Assembly: GCF_003725535.1 (NCBI RefSeq)
Contig: NZ_RJSF01000049.1
Location: 124,001-188,000, forward strand
From: Nocardioides pocheonensis
GTDB lineage: Bacteria > Actinomycetota > Actinomycetes > Propionibacteriales > Nocardioidaceae
Length of the DNA stretch: 64,000 nt
Reading direction: 5' to 3'
A program made the translations under genes and the position numbers. Below are positions 16,418 through 25,602 of this stretch, piece by piece. The notes beneath the pieces were generated by a model, which worked only from the letters and a program-made list of their open reading frames with translations, had not been told where the DNA came from and searched no databases. Numbering within the stretch: the stretch's first letter is position 1; every line of letters starts with the position of its first letter.

Positions 16418-16463
16418 GCCTCCGCGCCCGCGGCGACCGCGCCCTCGGTCGCCGTGCCCCGGC

Positions 16464-16497
16464 CTGAGGCCCGGACGGAGAACCGTCCGGGCCTCAG
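16464..16497. terminator. Bidirectional terminator hairpin
   Basis: A perfect 15-bp stem (CTGAGGCCCGGACGG and its complement) closes a 4-nt AGAA loop between the convergent genes ending at 16417 and 16519. Confidence 0.8.
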
Positions 16498-16518
16498 TGA
16501 CCGGCGAGCGGCGCGGGG

Positions 16519-18051
16519 TCAGACGCCGCTCGTCGGGGTGGCCGCCGGGGCGGCCGACGGTGCGCCGCGCCTCAGCGCCACGACCAGGAGGACGACGCCG
16601 ACGACCAGTCCGAGGCCGGCCGTGACCAGCAAGGTGGGAACCAGCCAGTCGAGGGCCGGCACGGTCGCACCGGCGGCCGCGTCAGCGGTGACGCCGGAGC
16701 TGCCGTCGGCGTTCATCACGACGAGCGTCCACTCGCCGCTGCGGGCGGGCCAGATCAGCTCCTGGGTCCCGCTCCCGCTCACCTGGGCCACCCAGATGTC
16801 GCTCGCGGTCGGGAGCGTGCTCGGCGCGCCGCCGGTGCTCGTCTCGTAGACGGGCTTGTCGGTGAAGTCGGTCAGCGTCGCGTGCTCGACCCCGCGCAGG
16901 TAGGCGTTCGCGTCGGCGGTCCGGGCGATGCCCAGGAACACGGGCCGGGTCCCGGTCGCGGTGACCTTGACACTGCCCAGGAGCTGCTCGGGCACGAACG
17001 CCGACGAGACGTTCGCGTCGAGGGTGATGCTGGTGGTGGCGATCGCGTAGCCGCCGGCGGTCAGCTGCGTGGTGCCGCTCATCAGGAAGCCGTCGTGGTC
17101 ACGCAGCCCGTGGTCGGCGACCGCGAGGGCGCCGCCCGCCAGTCCGACGCCGGCGGAGGCGAGCACGAACACGCTCCCGGCCACGAGCGCGACGATCCGA
17201 CCGGCGCTCCACCGGAAGCCGGACGGCGTCACCGACGCGGGGGCGCCGGTCGAGCCGACCGTGCTGACACGCGCCACGGGGGCCGGCCCAGCCGGGTCCG
17301 CGGGCCACGAGGTGGTCGCCACAGGGCCGGCCATTGGCCCTGCCGCGGGGCCGGACGGGGGTGTGCCCGTGGCAGCGTGCAGCACAGAGGGGTCGTCTCC
17401 GCCCTGGTCGAGACGGAAGGGCGGGTAGACGTCGGTCATCAGGGCGGCGTACGCCGCGACGCGGAGCACCCAGCGGTTCAGGCCGAGCACCAGATCGAAG
17501 ATCGAGCGCGGGTAGCGGCCGCTGAAGAGCAGGACGACCGCCGCGAAGAGGACCAGCAGCGAGATCAGCCCGCCGCCGCTGGTCTGCCAGGTGTGGTCGG
17601 TCTGCGTGGCGTCGCTCGCGGCCCAGCCGACACCGCCCAGGAAGAGGCCGACCACGAGGTAGTGCGGGATCGCGAGCAGCCACCACTTGACCAGCACCAG
17701 GCCGCGCGAGAGCCGCTCGGGGTAGTCGATCTCGAGGTGGGCCGGGTAGTCCGGGACGTCCTGGAGCGAGAACGGCGGGTAGCGGTCGGTGCCCAGGGCG
17801 CCGTACGCGTAGTAGGAGACGCGCCAGGTCCAGCGCAGCACGCCGACGTTGAAGTCGAAGATGCCGCGGGGGTAGCGGCCGGTGAAGAGGATCGTGAAGA
17901 AGGCCACGAAGCTCAGCACCACGAAGGCCAGCCAGAGGAAGGCCAGCACGATGTAGTGCGGGATGGCCAGGAGCCACTTGAACAACCACTGCCAGCGGCT
18001 CAGCTTGGGGTCGATGTGTGCTTCCACGTGCACGGGATAGAACGCGGTCAT
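16519..18051 (-). CDS. Membrane protein with two DUF4389 repeats and an extracytoplasmic domain
   Basis: 510 residues. Two tandem DUF4389 units (about 1-110 and 110-210) each contain a transmembrane pair, then GRYPRxIFD and a YPPF ending. A Pro/Ala-rich linker leads to a further transmembrane helix (about 300-325), a beta-rich domain of about 150 residues predicted outside, and a final C-terminal helix. DUF4389 proteins are uncharacterised. The ATG at 18051 has GGAGG about 10 nt upstream. Its promoter carries two DosR-like boxes. Confidence 0.75.
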   Translation of the reverse strand: MTAFYPVHVEAHIDPKLSRWQWLFKWLLAIPHYIVLAFLWLAFVVLSFVAFFTILFTGRYPRGIFDFNVGVLRWTWRVSYYAYGALGTDRYPPFSLQDVPDYPAHLEIDYPERLSRGLVLVKWWLLAIPHYLVVGLFLGGVGWAASDATQTDHTWQTSGGGLISLLVLFAAVVLLFSGRYPRSIFDLVLGLNRWVLRVAAYAALMTDVYPPFRLDQGGDDPSVLHAATGTPPSGPAAGPMAGPVATTSWPADPAGPAPVARVSTVGSTGAPASVTPSGFRWSAGRIVALVAGSVFVLASAGVGLAGGALAVADHGLRDHDGFLMSGTTQLTAGGYAIATTSITLDANVSSAFVPEQLLGSVKVTATGTRPVFLGIARTADANAYLRGVEHATLTDFTDKPVYETSTGGAPSTLPTASDIWVAQVSGSGTQELIWPARSGEWTLVVMNADGSSGVTADAAAGATVPALDWLVPTLLVTAGLGLVVGVVLLVVALRRGAPSAAPAATPTSGV

Positions 18052-18077
18052 GTGCCTCGCCTCCAGGTTCTCCTCCC

Positions 18078-18141
18078 ACTCTTCTCCGCTCCGGCGCAGA
18101 CCGTCAGGGACCAAAGCCGCGAGCTCCGGGACCACCGTCTC
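18078..18141 (-). promoter_or_regulatory. DosR-like tandem boxes and promoter of the DUF4389 gene
   Basis: 18107-18120 reads GGGACCAAAGCCGC and 18128-18141 reads GGGACCACCGTCTC, 21 bp apart. AAGAGT (minus strand, 18078-18083) lies 23 bp from the proximal box. The divergent small-protein/alcohol-dehydrogenase operon at 18268 may share the boxes, though no hexamer stands at the expected place on that side. Confidence 0.6.
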
Positions 18142-18267
18142 TGGTGCAGGTCACCGCCACCTGCTCCGTCGGCGACGGCCTTCGACCCGGCCTGCCGATG
18201 CCGTTCGGCCCTTCCCTCCGCGAGGCTGCGTCGGCAAGGCTCGGAGTGAGCGATCGGAGGTGGAACC

Positions 18268-18474
18268 GTGACCGACAACCAGAGGATCGAGAACGCCGCC
18301 GCGGCGCGGGAAGCGACCGAGGCAGCCGGACACCCGCACGCACGGGGTTCACGGGCAGCTGACATCGAGGGTGGCCTGATGCGCTACCTCGCGGCCGAGG
18401 CCTACCACGAGAAGGCTGCCGAGGACGCCGAGGAGAAGACTCCGGGCAAGGCGAAGAGCGGCACGTCCCGGTGA
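18268..18474 (+). CDS. Small hydrophilic hypothetical protein
   Basis: 68 residues, charged, with Ala/Glu-rich helical segments and a Lys-rich C-terminus; no family is recognised. The GTG start follows GGAGG at 8 nt. Its stop codon overlaps the alcohol dehydrogenase ATG (TGATG), so the two are translationally coupled. Confidence 0.7.
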   Translation: MTDNQRIENAAAAREATEAAGHPHARGSRAADIEGGLMRYLAAEAYHEKAAEDAEEKTPGKAKSGTSR

Positions 18475-19472
18475 TGCGGGCGTGGGCGGTCTCGGGACGT
18501 CCTGGCGTGCCGGGGCGGCTCGCCGCCGTCGATCGCGCTGTGCCCGAGTGCGCTCCCGACGAGGTGCTCGTGAAGGTGGAGGTGTGCGGTGTCTGCCGCA
18601 CGGACCTCCACCTCGCGGACGGAGACCTGACCGCGAAGGCGCCCGGCCGCGTGCCCGGCCACGAGGTCGTCGGCGAGGTGGTCGGCACGGGGTCGGCTGC
18701 CACGCGCTTCCGCGTCGGCGACCGGGTCGGGATCGCGTGGTTGCGGCGGACCTGCGGCCGCTGCCGGGAGTGCCGGTCCGGTCGGGAGAACCTCTGCCGC
18801 GCGTCGGAGTACACCGGGTGGGACGCCGACGGGGGGTTCGCCGAGTACGCCGTCGTGGCCGAGGGGTTCGCCTACCGGATGCCCGCCGCCTTCTCCGCAG
18901 AGGACGCCGCGCCGCTGCTGTGCTCGGGGATCATCGGGTACCGGGCGCTGCGCCGCGCGGCGGTTCCACCCGGCGGCCGGCTCGGCCTCTACGGCTTCGG
19001 GGCCAGCGCCCACCTGACCGCACAGCTCGCGATCGCGCAGGGCGCCGAGGTGCACGTGCTCACCCGGGGTGAGGACGCCCAGCGGCTGGCGCTCGAGCTC
19101 GGCGCGGCATCGGCCGGCGGCGCGTACGACGCCCCGCCCGTGCCGCTCGACTCGGCGATCCTCTTCGCGCCGGTCGGTGACCTCGTCCCGGTGGCGCTCG
19201 AGGCGCTGGACCAGGGAGGAACGCTGGCGGTCGCGGGCATCCACCTGTCCGACGTACCGGTGCTGGACTACCAGCGGCACCTGTTCCGCGAGCGGACGCT
19301 GACCAGCGTCACCGCGAACACCCGTCAGGACGGTGAGGAGCTGTTGGCGCTCGCGGCCGCCCTGAAGCTGAGTCCGCGCACGACGCGGTACGTGTTCGCG
19401 GACGCCGACCGCGCCCTCGACGACCTTGCGCGCGGCGCGCTGGTGGGGGCTGCGGTCCTCGAGGTCGGCTGA
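18474..19472 (+). CDS. Zinc-dependent alcohol dehydrogenase
   Basis: 332 residues of the medium-chain dehydrogenase family. The catalytic zinc site is CGVCRTDLH and GHE (about residues 37-65), and the structural zinc site is [15 protein letters not shown] (about 91-106). The Rossmann region has LYGFGASAH in place of the usual GxGxxG. It oxidises alcohols or reduces aldehydes with NAD(P). In this island it could pair with the aldehyde-forming reductases at 2-5 kb, which is inference. It is coupled to the upstream mini-gene and convergent with the DUF4383 gene. Confidence 0.85.
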   Translation: MRAWAVSGRPGVPGRLAAVDRAVPECAPDEVLVKVEVCGVCRTDLHLADGDLTAKAPGRVPGHEVVGEVVGTGSAATRFRVGDRVGIAWLRRTCGRCRECRSGRENLCRASEYTGWDADGGFAEYAVVAEGFAYRMPAAFSAEDAAPLLCSGIIGYRALRRAAVPPGGRLGLYGFGASAHLTAQLAIAQGAEVHVLTRGEDAQRLALELGAASAGGAYDAPPVPLDSAILFAPVGDLVPVALEALDQGGTLAVAGIHLSDVPVLDYQRHLFRERTLTSVTANTRQDGEELLALAAALKLSPRTTRYVFADADRALDDLARGALVGAAVLEVG

Positions 19473-19508
19473 GCCGGGCCGGCCCTCACGCGCCGTCCTG
19501 CCCGGCCG

Positions 19509-19967
19509 TCACTGAAGGGTGCGGGGGTCGTGGCGCGGGTCCCGCCCCAGGGCGAGGCCGACGGCGACCATGCCGAGCCCGAGGACGAGGTGCAGCCAGT
19601 TGTCGGCGTCGTCGACGGGCACGAAGTTGGCGCTGCCGTTCTGGTCGACGAGCAGGCCGTAGAGCCACAGGACCAGGTAGATCGCGCCGCCGCCGATCAG
19701 GAACACGCGCGCCCAGGACCAGGTGCGCGCCAGTGCGAGGCCGGCGAGGCCGAACAGCAGGTGCACGACGTTGTGCAGGACCGAGACCCCGAAGATGCCC
19801 AGCAGTTGGGCGCCTGACTGGTGGCCGGCGAACGTCATGTCGCCGTAGTGCGCCGTGATCCCGGGGACGAACCCGAGGATGCCGACAAGGAGGAAGACGG
19901 CGCCGACAGCGGCCGCGGCCTTCTGGAGGTTGGTGGCAGTCATGCCGCCCGCAGTCGTGTCACTCAT
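19509..19967 (-). CDS. DUF4383 four-helix membrane protein
   Basis: 152 residues with four hydrophobic segments and the DUF4383 pattern: HNVVHLLFGLAGLA in the middle and DNWLHLVLGLGMVAVG near the end. The ATG at 19967 is used; residues encoded upstream do not fit the family. There is no clear ribosome-binding site, and a GTACCT stretch lies just upstream, so it may be leaderless. The function is unknown. Confidence 0.8.
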   Translation of the reverse strand: MSDTTAGGMTATNLQKAAAAVGAVFLLVGILGFVPGITAHYGDMTFAGHQSGAQLLGIFGVSVLHNVVHLLFGLAGLALARTWSWARVFLIGGGAIYLVLWLYGLLVDQNGSANFVPVDDADNWLHLVLGLGMVAVGLALGRDPRHDPRTLQ

Positions 19968-20063
19968 GCACCGCAGGTACCCGGTCAAGCACCGGCTGAC
20001 GCGGCCCACCTGCTCGTCGTTCCTGTCCGGTTCCTGCCGGACGGAGGCGATCTCCACGCCGAA

Positions 20064-20130
20064 GGGGAGAAGGTCCTCGCTCGACGGAGGACCTCTGCCT
20101 CTGCTGTCCGCGAGCGGGCGGAGAGAACGT
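20064..20130 (+). promoter_or_regulatory. Possible degenerate DosR-like boxes upstream of hsp20
   Basis: 20064-20077 (GGGGAGAAGGTCCT, 10/14) and 20088-20101 (AGGACCTCTGCCTC, 8/14) are 24 bp apart. GAACGT at 20125-20130 follows the second by 23 bp. The matches are weak individually; the spacing and gene identity are the main support. Confidence 0.35.
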
Positions 20131-20191
20131 GAAAGTAGCCCTTCTGGTCGGGTGGTTCCGGCCAGCCCCCACAGAGAAAGGGAAGAGACAG

Positions 20192-20620
20192 ATGACCACC
20201 CTGGTACGCCCGGCGGAGACCCCGTTCTCGGAGTTCTTCCAGTGGCTGGACCTCAACCGGCCCTCGAGCCTGTCGGACCTCGTGCACTACATCCCGGTCG
20301 AGAGCTTCACGAAGGACGGCAAGTACGTCGTGCGTGCCGACCTTCCGGGCGTCGACCCGGAGAAGGACATCGAGGTCAAGGTGGACGGCGACGTCCTCAC
20401 GATCCACGGCGAGCGCCGCGAGGAGGAGCACGAGCACGGACACAGCGAGGTCCGCTACGGCTCGTTCACGCGGAGTGTCCGCCTGCCCAAGGGCGCGACC
20501 GCCGACGAAGTGGTCGCCCGGTACGACGCGGGCGTGCTCGAAGTGACCGTGCCCCTCAAGGAAGCCCCTGCCGAACCGATCAAGGTCGCGGTGCAGCGGG
20601 CGGGAAGCAAGGAGTCATGA
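20192..20620 (+). CDS. Hsp20/alpha-crystallin small heat-shock protein
   Basis: 142 residues. The alpha-crystallin domain (about 40-130) shows ADLPGVDPEKDIEVKVDGD and the conserved GVLEVTVPL near residue 122. It is an ATP-independent holdase chaperone. The N-terminus LVRPAETPFSEFFQWLD matches the HspX/Acr type that dominates the mycobacterial dormancy response. An AGGGA-type ribosome-binding site lies upstream. It overlaps the next gene by 4 nt (ATGA). Confidence 0.9.
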   Translation: MTTLVRPAETPFSEFFQWLDLNRPSSLSDLVHYIPVESFTKDGKYVVRADLPGVDPEKDIEVKVDGDVLTIHGERREEEHEHGHSEVRYGSFTRSVRLPKGATADEVVARYDAGVLEVTVPLKEAPAEPIKVAVQRAGSKES

Positions 20621-20895
20621 CCGGCGCACCCGTCAGCAAGTCGTGGACCGTGCAGATCGACATCGGTGAGCACGAGGGGATGACCCGGGCCGTGGCGCAC
20701 CTGCGCACCGGTGACCGGACGGCGCTCACCGGCACCGGGACCGCCCGGCTGAACCCGGCCGACCCCGACGTGCCCGAGATCGGCGACGAGCTCGCCACCG
20801 CGCGGGCGCTCTCGCAGCTGGCGCACGCACTCCTCGAAGCAGCCGCCGACGACATCTCCGGCGTGCTGCACAAGCCGGTCGAGCTGAGCGGCTGA
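20617..20895 (+). CDS. DUF1876 protein, Rv1738/Rv2632c family (hibernation-factor-like)
   Basis: 92 residues. WTVQIDIGEHEGMTRA, ARLNPADPDVPEIGDELA and ARALSQL match Rv1738 of the M. tuberculosis DosR regulon almost end to end. The Rv1738 structure resembles ribosome hibernation-promoting factor, so it may act on stalled ribosomes; this is knowledge of the family, not visible here. Coupled to hsp20 by ATGA overlap, an arrangement that ties chaperone and putative hibernation factor to one transcript. Confidence 0.85.
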   Translation: MTGAPVSKSWTVQIDIGEHEGMTRAVAHLRTGDRTALTGTGTARLNPADPDVPEIGDELATARALSQLAHALLEAAADDISGVLHKPVELSG

Positions 20896-20918
20896 ACCAC
20901 GACGATCGGAGGCCGGCG

Positions 20919-22298
20919 ATGACCACGAACCTGACGTTCCTCGGAGCTGCGGGCACGGTGACCGGGAGCAAGTTCCTCCTGGACGCCGAAGGACGCAGGA
21001 TCCTGGTCGACGCCGGTCTCTTCCAGGGCGACCGCGAGTGGCGGCGCCGCAACTGGCAACCCCTCGCCGTCCCGCCCAGCACGATCGACGCGATCGTGGT
21101 GACGCACGCCCACCTCGACCACTGCGGCTTCCTCCCGGTGCTCGTGCGCGAGGGCTTCTCGGGTCCGGTCGTCTGCAGCCGCCACACCGCGCAGCTGATC
21201 GAGATCGTCCTGCGCGACGCGGCGCACATCCAGGAGGAGGAGGCCCGGTGGGCCCGCGAGTCGCAGCTGTCCAAGCACGCCGAGCCGCGGGCGCTGTTCG
21301 ACACCGCCGACGCCGAAGCCGCCCTGAAGCTGCTCGAGGTCCTCAGGCCGGGGGAGACCCTCGACCTGGGGGACGACGTCCGGGTCGACCTGCACCGTGG
21401 CGGCCACATCCTCGGCTCGCGCTTCGCCGTCGTCGGGCGCGAGGGTGCCCGCATGCTCTTCAGCGGCGACCTGGGTCGGCCCGACCATCCGCTGCTGCTG
21501 CCGCCGGAGAAGCCGGGGCCGGTCGACCACGTGGTGGTCGAGTCGACGTACGGCGACCGCGCGCACGAGGGCAACCCCGTCGAGGAGCTCGTGGCTGCGC
21601 TCGACCACACGCTGGCACGCGGCGGCGTCGCGCTGCTGCCGGCGTTCGCGATCGACCGCACCCCGCTGCTGCTGCGTGTGGTGCGTGATCTCGTGTCCGC
21701 GGGCCGCATCCCGAACGTGCCGGTGTACGTGGACAGTCCGATGGCGCTGACCGCGCTGGCGGTGTACCGCGAGGCGCTCGCGGACCGCGGAGACCAGGAG
21801 TTCCGCCGTGAGCTGCTCGTCGGTGGCGACCCCTTCGACACCGGCCGGCTCACCCTCGTTCCCGGCCCGGTGGAGTCCGAGCAGCTCAACGACCCGTCGC
21901 ACCCCTGCATCGTGATCTCGGCTTCGGGGATGGCGACCGGCGGTCGCGTCCTGCACCACCTCGAGCACCAGCTCCCGCACCGGCGCAACTGCGTGATCCT
22001 CACGGGTTACCAAGTGCCGGGGACGCGTGGTCGCGCCCTCGCCGACGGGGCCCGGGAGATCAAGATCCACGGCGGGTACGTCCCGGTGCGTGCCGAGGTG
22101 GCGAACATCCGGGGCTTCTCGGCGCACGCCGACGCCTCCCAGGTGGTCGCCTGGCTCCGCGACCTGCCCGAGCCCCAGACCGCGTACGTCGTCCACGGGG
22201 AGCCGAGCGCGGCCGAGGCCCTCGCCGGGCGGCTGCGTTCCCAGCTGTGGTGGACCGCGGTCGTGCCGCGGTACGAGGAGCGCGTGCGGATCGCGTGA
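20919..22298 (+). CDS. Metallo-beta-lactamase/beta-CASP RNA-processing-type nuclease
   Basis: 459 residues. Motif 2 HAHLDH (about residues 62-67), GGHILGS and SGDLGRPDHP supply zinc ligands; the beta-CASP insertion and the C-terminal RNA-specificity region (GFSAHAD about 392-398) follow. This is the YSH1/CPSF-like branch. GGAGG lies 7 nt before the ATG, 23 nt after the DUF1876 gene, so it is the third gene of the hsp20 operon. A role in RNA turnover during dormancy is plausible. Confidence 0.85.
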   Translation: MTTNLTFLGAAGTVTGSKFLLDAEGRRILVDAGLFQGDREWRRRNWQPLAVPPSTIDAIVVTHAHLDHCGFLPVLVREGFSGPVVCSRHTAQLIEIVLRDAAHIQEEEARWARESQLSKHAEPRALFDTADAEAALKLLEVLRPGETLDLGDDVRVDLHRGGHILGSRFAVVGREGARMLFSGDLGRPDHPLLLPPEKPGPVDHVVVESTYGDRAHEGNPVEELVAALDHTLARGGVALLPAFAIDRTPLLLRVVRDLVSAGRIPNVPVYVDSPMALTALAVYREALADRGDQEFRRELLVGGDPFDTGRLTLVPGPVESEQLNDPSHPCIVISASGMATGGRVLHHLEHQLPHRRNCVILTGYQVPGTRGRALADGAREIKIHGGYVPVRAEVANIRGFSAHADASQVVAWLRDLPEPQTAYVVHGEPSAAEALAGRLRSQLWWTAVVPRYEERVRIA

Positions 22299-22317
22299 TC
22301 CGGCGTCGAGCCCGGTC

Positions 22318-23997
22318 TCAGGCAGGACCCGGCTGCGCCGCCGCCCATGCGTGGTAGGCCTCGACTGCGGTCGGCAGGGTGGGGAACAGGTGCTCCTCGC
22401 CGATCCGGTCGAGCAGCCCCGACGGAGCCAGGTCCGCGCGGAGGTCCTGCTTGATCCGGGCCAGCGCGAGCACGATCCCACGCGACTCGAGCTCCCGACG
22501 CAGCTCCTCGAGCGCGTCGACCGCGGTGATGTCGACCTCGACGATCGCCTCGGTGTTGAGGACGAACCAGCGCACGCCCTCCGCCGCTGCCGCGGCGAGC
22601 GCTCGGGCGTGGAAGTCCTCGGCGTTCGCGAAGAAGAGCGGGGAGTCGTACCGGTAGATCACCAGCCCGGGCACCGGCACGGCCTCGGGGAAGTCGTCGA
22701 CGTCGTGCATCCCGGCGAGTCCGGGGACGAATCCTTCGATCGCGTCGTGCGGCCGAGCCACCCGGCGCAGCAGGTCGAGCACCGACAGCCCGATCGCCAC
22801 GAGCACGCCGTTGAGGACGCCGACAGCGAGCACCGCGACGGTCGTCGCGAGGGCGAGGGTCAGCTCGCTGCGGCGGAACGACGCGTACCGGCGCAGCTCG
22901 GCGACGTCCACGAGCCGAACGGCGGCGTACACGACGACTGCGGCGAGCGCCGTCGCGGGGAACGCGGAGAGCAGCGGTTCGAGCGTCCAGACCGACACCA
23001 GCGTGACGACGACGGTGACCAGGCTGGCCAGCTGGCTGCGCGCACCGGCCGCGTCGGCGATCGCGGTGCGACTGCCGCTGCTGCTCACCGGGAACCCGTG
23101 CATGAGCGCCGATCCGAGGTTCGCCGCCCCGACGGCGAGCAGCTCGCGACGTGCGTCGATCCGGTCACCGGTGCGGGTCGCGAACGACCGCGCGGTGAGG
23201 ATCGTGTCGGTGTAGCCCACGAAGGCGATGCCGAGCGCCGGAGCGACCAGGTCGCGCAGCTCACGGGTGGAGAGCCGGGGCACGCCGACCCCCGGAAGGC
23301 GTGCCGGGACGTCGCCGACGAGGGTCACGCCGTGACGGTCGAGGTGCAGGAGGGCGACCACCGCGGTCGCGCCCAGCATGCCGACGAGGGCCATCGGCGC
23401 GCGTGGCCTCAGTGCGGCGCCGACGAGCATCACCGCGAGGGTCGCGGCACCCACCGCCAGGGTCGGCAGCTCGGCGTCGCCGACCTGTGCCGCGAGCTGC
23501 CGTGCCTGGCCGCCGAAGGTGTCCGCGGACGTGGGGACGCCGGCCAGCTTGCCGAGCTGGGACATCACCATGATCCCGGCGATGCCGGCCATGTACCCGA
23601 CCAGCACCGGTCGCGACAACATCTGGGCAATCGCACTGAGGTGTCCGAACCAGCCGAGCAGGCAGAGCACCGCCACGGCCAGGGCCAGCACGACCGCCAT
23701 GTCGGCGGCCCGACCCGCCGACGCTCCGACCGAGCCCAGCGCCGCAGCGGTCATGAGGGCGGTGGACGACTCCGGACCGGCGGACAGCGTCGACGAGGTG
23801 CCGACCAGCGCGTACGCCGTGAGCGCCCCGACCGCGGCCCAGAGGCCCGTGGCGGCGGGGAGTCCGGCCAGGTCGGCGTACGCCATCACCTGGGGCACGA
23901 GGTACGCCGTGACGGTGACGCCGGCGACGACGTCACCGCGCAGCCACGACCGGCGGTAGCCCGTCGCCCACGTGGGACGGGCCACGCGAGGAGTCAT
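22318..23997 (-). CDS. SulP-family anion transporter with STAS domain
   Basis: 559 residues. About 12 membrane segments (30-420) begin with the SulP signature region VVAGVTVTAYLVPQVMAYA, and a cytoplasmic STAS domain (about 430-545) ends the chain. It moves sulfate, bicarbonate or similar anions. M. tuberculosis has a SulP gene (Rv1739c) beside Rv1738, and here SulP lies close to the DUF1876 gene. It overlaps the preceding stress-protein gene by 4 nt (ATGA) and is the last gene of a three-gene minus-strand operon. Confidence 0.9.
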   Translation of the reverse strand: MTPRVARPTWATGYRRSWLRGDVVAGVTVTAYLVPQVMAYADLAGLPAATGLWAAVGALTAYALVGTSSTLSAGPESSTALMTAAALGSVGASAGRAADMAVVLALAVAVLCLLGWFGHLSAIAQMLSRPVLVGYMAGIAGIMVMSQLGKLAGVPTSADTFGGQARQLAAQVGDAELPTLAVGAATLAVMLVGAALRPRAPMALVGMLGATAVVALLHLDRHGVTLVGDVPARLPGVGVPRLSTRELRDLVAPALGIAFVGYTDTILTARSFATRTGDRIDARRELLAVGAANLGSALMHGFPVSSSGSRTAIADAAGARSQLASLVTVVVTLVSVWTLEPLLSAFPATALAAVVVYAAVRLVDVAELRRYASFRRSELTLALATTVAVLAVGVLNGVLVAIGLSVLDLLRRVARPHDAIEGFVPGLAGMHDVDDFPEAVPVPGLVIYRYDSPLFFANAEDFHARALAAAAAEGVRWFVLNTEAIVEVDITAVDALEELRRELESRGIVLALARIKQDLRADLAPSGLLDRIGEEHLFPTLPTAVEAYHAWAAAQPGPA

Positions 23998-24569
23998 CGC
24001 CGCTGAGGGCGCCGGCTCCGGCCGCCGGCCGTGGACGCAGTCTCCGCGCGAGTCTCGGCCGCATCGTCCTGGTCGGCTCTCTCCGGACCGATGAGGACCA
24101 GGTCGACCGGGAGCGCGGCGCGCAGCCGGTCGGTGATCCGCCCACGGAGGCCGCGGCCCGGCGCGGGTCCGTCGGAGCCGGTGACGACCATCACGGCTCG
24201 CGCACTGGCGCGCACCAGTGCGTCGACCAGGTCGGCGTTGACCACGCGCAGCTCGTAGGGCGGGGCGTCGTCCACCGCCGCGAGCGCGCGCGAGACCGCG
24301 TCGGCCTGCACCTCGCGGGCCCGCCAGCGCGGCTCGCAGAAGTGACCGGCCACCTCCCTGACGAAGACAGCCCCGTGCAGCGGCCAGGTCGTCAGGGCCT
24401 CCACCCGCAGTCCCAGCTCGCTTGCGCGCCGAAACGCCCAGACCAGCGCCCGCACGCTGGCGGCGGAGCCGTCCACGGCGACCACGATCCGGTCGCGCTC
24501 GATGCCCGTCACCGCGACCGGCACGGACCGTGGTGCGGGTACGACGCGTCGTCTGGGGGTGGGGGACAT
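23994..24569 (-). CDS. Universal stress protein (single UspA domain)
   Basis: 191 residues. One Usp domain (about 25-165) starts with DRIVVAVDGSAAS. The usual ATP-binding loop G-x2-G-x9-G(S/T) is degenerate (VVTGSDGPAPGRGLRG). Basic, probably disordered N- and C-terminal tails. It is the middle gene of the operon, 13 nt after the tandem Usp gene and overlapping the SulP start. Confidence 0.8.
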   Translation of the reverse strand: MSPTPRRRVVPAPRSVPVAVTGIERDRIVVAVDGSAASVRALVWAFRRASELGLRVEALTTWPLHGAVFVREVAGHFCEPRWRAREVQADAVSRALAAVDDAPPYELRVVNADLVDALVRASARAVMVVTGSDGPAPGRGLRGRITDRLRAALPVDLVLIGPERADQDDAAETRAETASTAGGRSRRPQRR

Positions 24570-24582
24570 CGGACGAGACCTC

Positions 24583-25473
24583 TCAGACGGGGTCGGGAAC
24601 GACCGCGACGGGGCACCGGGCGTGGCCGAGGACCGACCGGCTCACCTCGCCGGCGAGGAGGTCGTAGACCGCGTTGCTGGGATGCGTGCCGACCACGACG
24701 AGATCGGCGGTCGCGCACGCGTGCAGCAGCACCTTGTCGGGGATCCCGCGCTCGACGTGCAACGTGACCTTGACGTCGGGGTAGTCCGCTTCCGGGCCTG
24801 CGATCGACTCCGCCAGCAGCAGCCGCATGTCCTCGAGGTCTGCCTGCTCGTAGTCGCGTGCCTCCGACGGGTACCCCTCGTCCTGCTCGCTCCAGAAGGC
24901 GTGGACCACGGTGAGCGGCATCGAGCGCAGGGATGCCTGCCTGAAGGCGAACCCGACCGCGGCGTCCGAGCGCACCGTGCCGTCGGCACCGACGACGATC
25001 CCACCGTGTGCCTCCTCGCCCGTCGGCCGCACGACGACCACCGGGCACGGGGCGTGCTGGGAGACCGCCAGGCTCACCGAGCCGAGGATGAGGCTGGCCA
25101 TCGGCCCCCGTCCGCGCGACCCGACGACCACCATCGAGGCGGACGCGGCGTGCGCGAGAAGCGCATCCCGGGGATCGCGGTGGTCGAACACCCGGTACAC
25201 GGCGACGCCGGGCTCGCGCTCGTGCACCACGGCACCGGCGGCCTCGAGCTGGGCCCTGCCGGAGTCCTCGAGCGCCTGCAGCAGGGTGGCCGGGTTGAAG
25301 GCAGGTGCGCCCATCCACGTGGTGGCGACCGTCGGGCTGGCCCCGTGGACCAGGGCGACCGGACGTCCCTCGAGTGCGGCCTGTCGTGCCGCCCAGACGA
25401 CCGCGCGATCGCTGGCCGGTGAGCCGTCGACACCGACGACGACGGCGCCGTGCGGGACCTCGATCTTCTCCAT
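24583..25473 (-). CDS. Universal stress protein, tandem UspA domains
   Basis: 296 residues with two Usp domains (about 8-150 and 155-295). The first has GVDGSPASDRAV and the full ATP-binding loop VVGSRGRG followed by GSVS; the second has VVVGTHPSNAVYDLLAGEVS. This double-domain form is typical of DosR-regulated Usps. The ATG at 25473 is leaderless by position (GACCGT 6 nt upstream). It heads the usp-usp-sulP operon and is divergent from another tandem Usp gene. Confidence 0.9.
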   Translation of the reverse strand: MEKIEVPHGAVVVGVDGSPASDRAVVWAARQAALEGRPVALVHGASPTVATTWMGAPAFNPATLLQALEDSGRAQLEAAGAVVHEREPGVAVYRVFDHRDPRDALLAHAASASMVVVGSRGRGPMASLILGSVSLAVSQHAPCPVVVVRPTGEEAHGGIVVGADGTVRSDAAVGFAFRQASLRSMPLTVVHAFWSEQDEGYPSEARDYEQADLEDMRLLLAESIAGPEADYPDVKVTLHVERGIPDKVLLHACATADLVVVGTHPSNAVYDLLAGEVSRSVLGHARCPVAVVPDPV

Positions 25474-25479
25474 GACACC

Positions 25480-25596
25480 ACGGTCCCTCGTGGCGCAGCG
25501 GGGGCACAGCGACGTGCGACCCGACTCGGTGTGCCGAAGGTCCCGGGCAGGAGTTCCGAGCGACCCTGAGCGGGCGGACCCGGGACAGGGGATGCT
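25480..25596. promoter_or_regulatory. Three-box DosR-like array shared by two divergent leaderless usp promoters
   Basis: Boxes lie at 25509-25522 (reverse GGGTCGCACGTCGC), 25531-25544 (reverse GGGACCTTCGGCAC) and 25553-25566 (reverse GGGTCGCTCGGAAC), each 22 bp apart. Leftward, GACCGT (minus strand, 25480-25485) is 23 bp from the first box and 6 nt from the ATG at 25473. Rightward, GATGCT (25591-25596) is 24 bp from the third box and 6 nt from the ATG at 25603. The middle box can serve both promoters. Confidence 0.7.
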
Positions 25597-25602
25597 GGGA
25601 CC

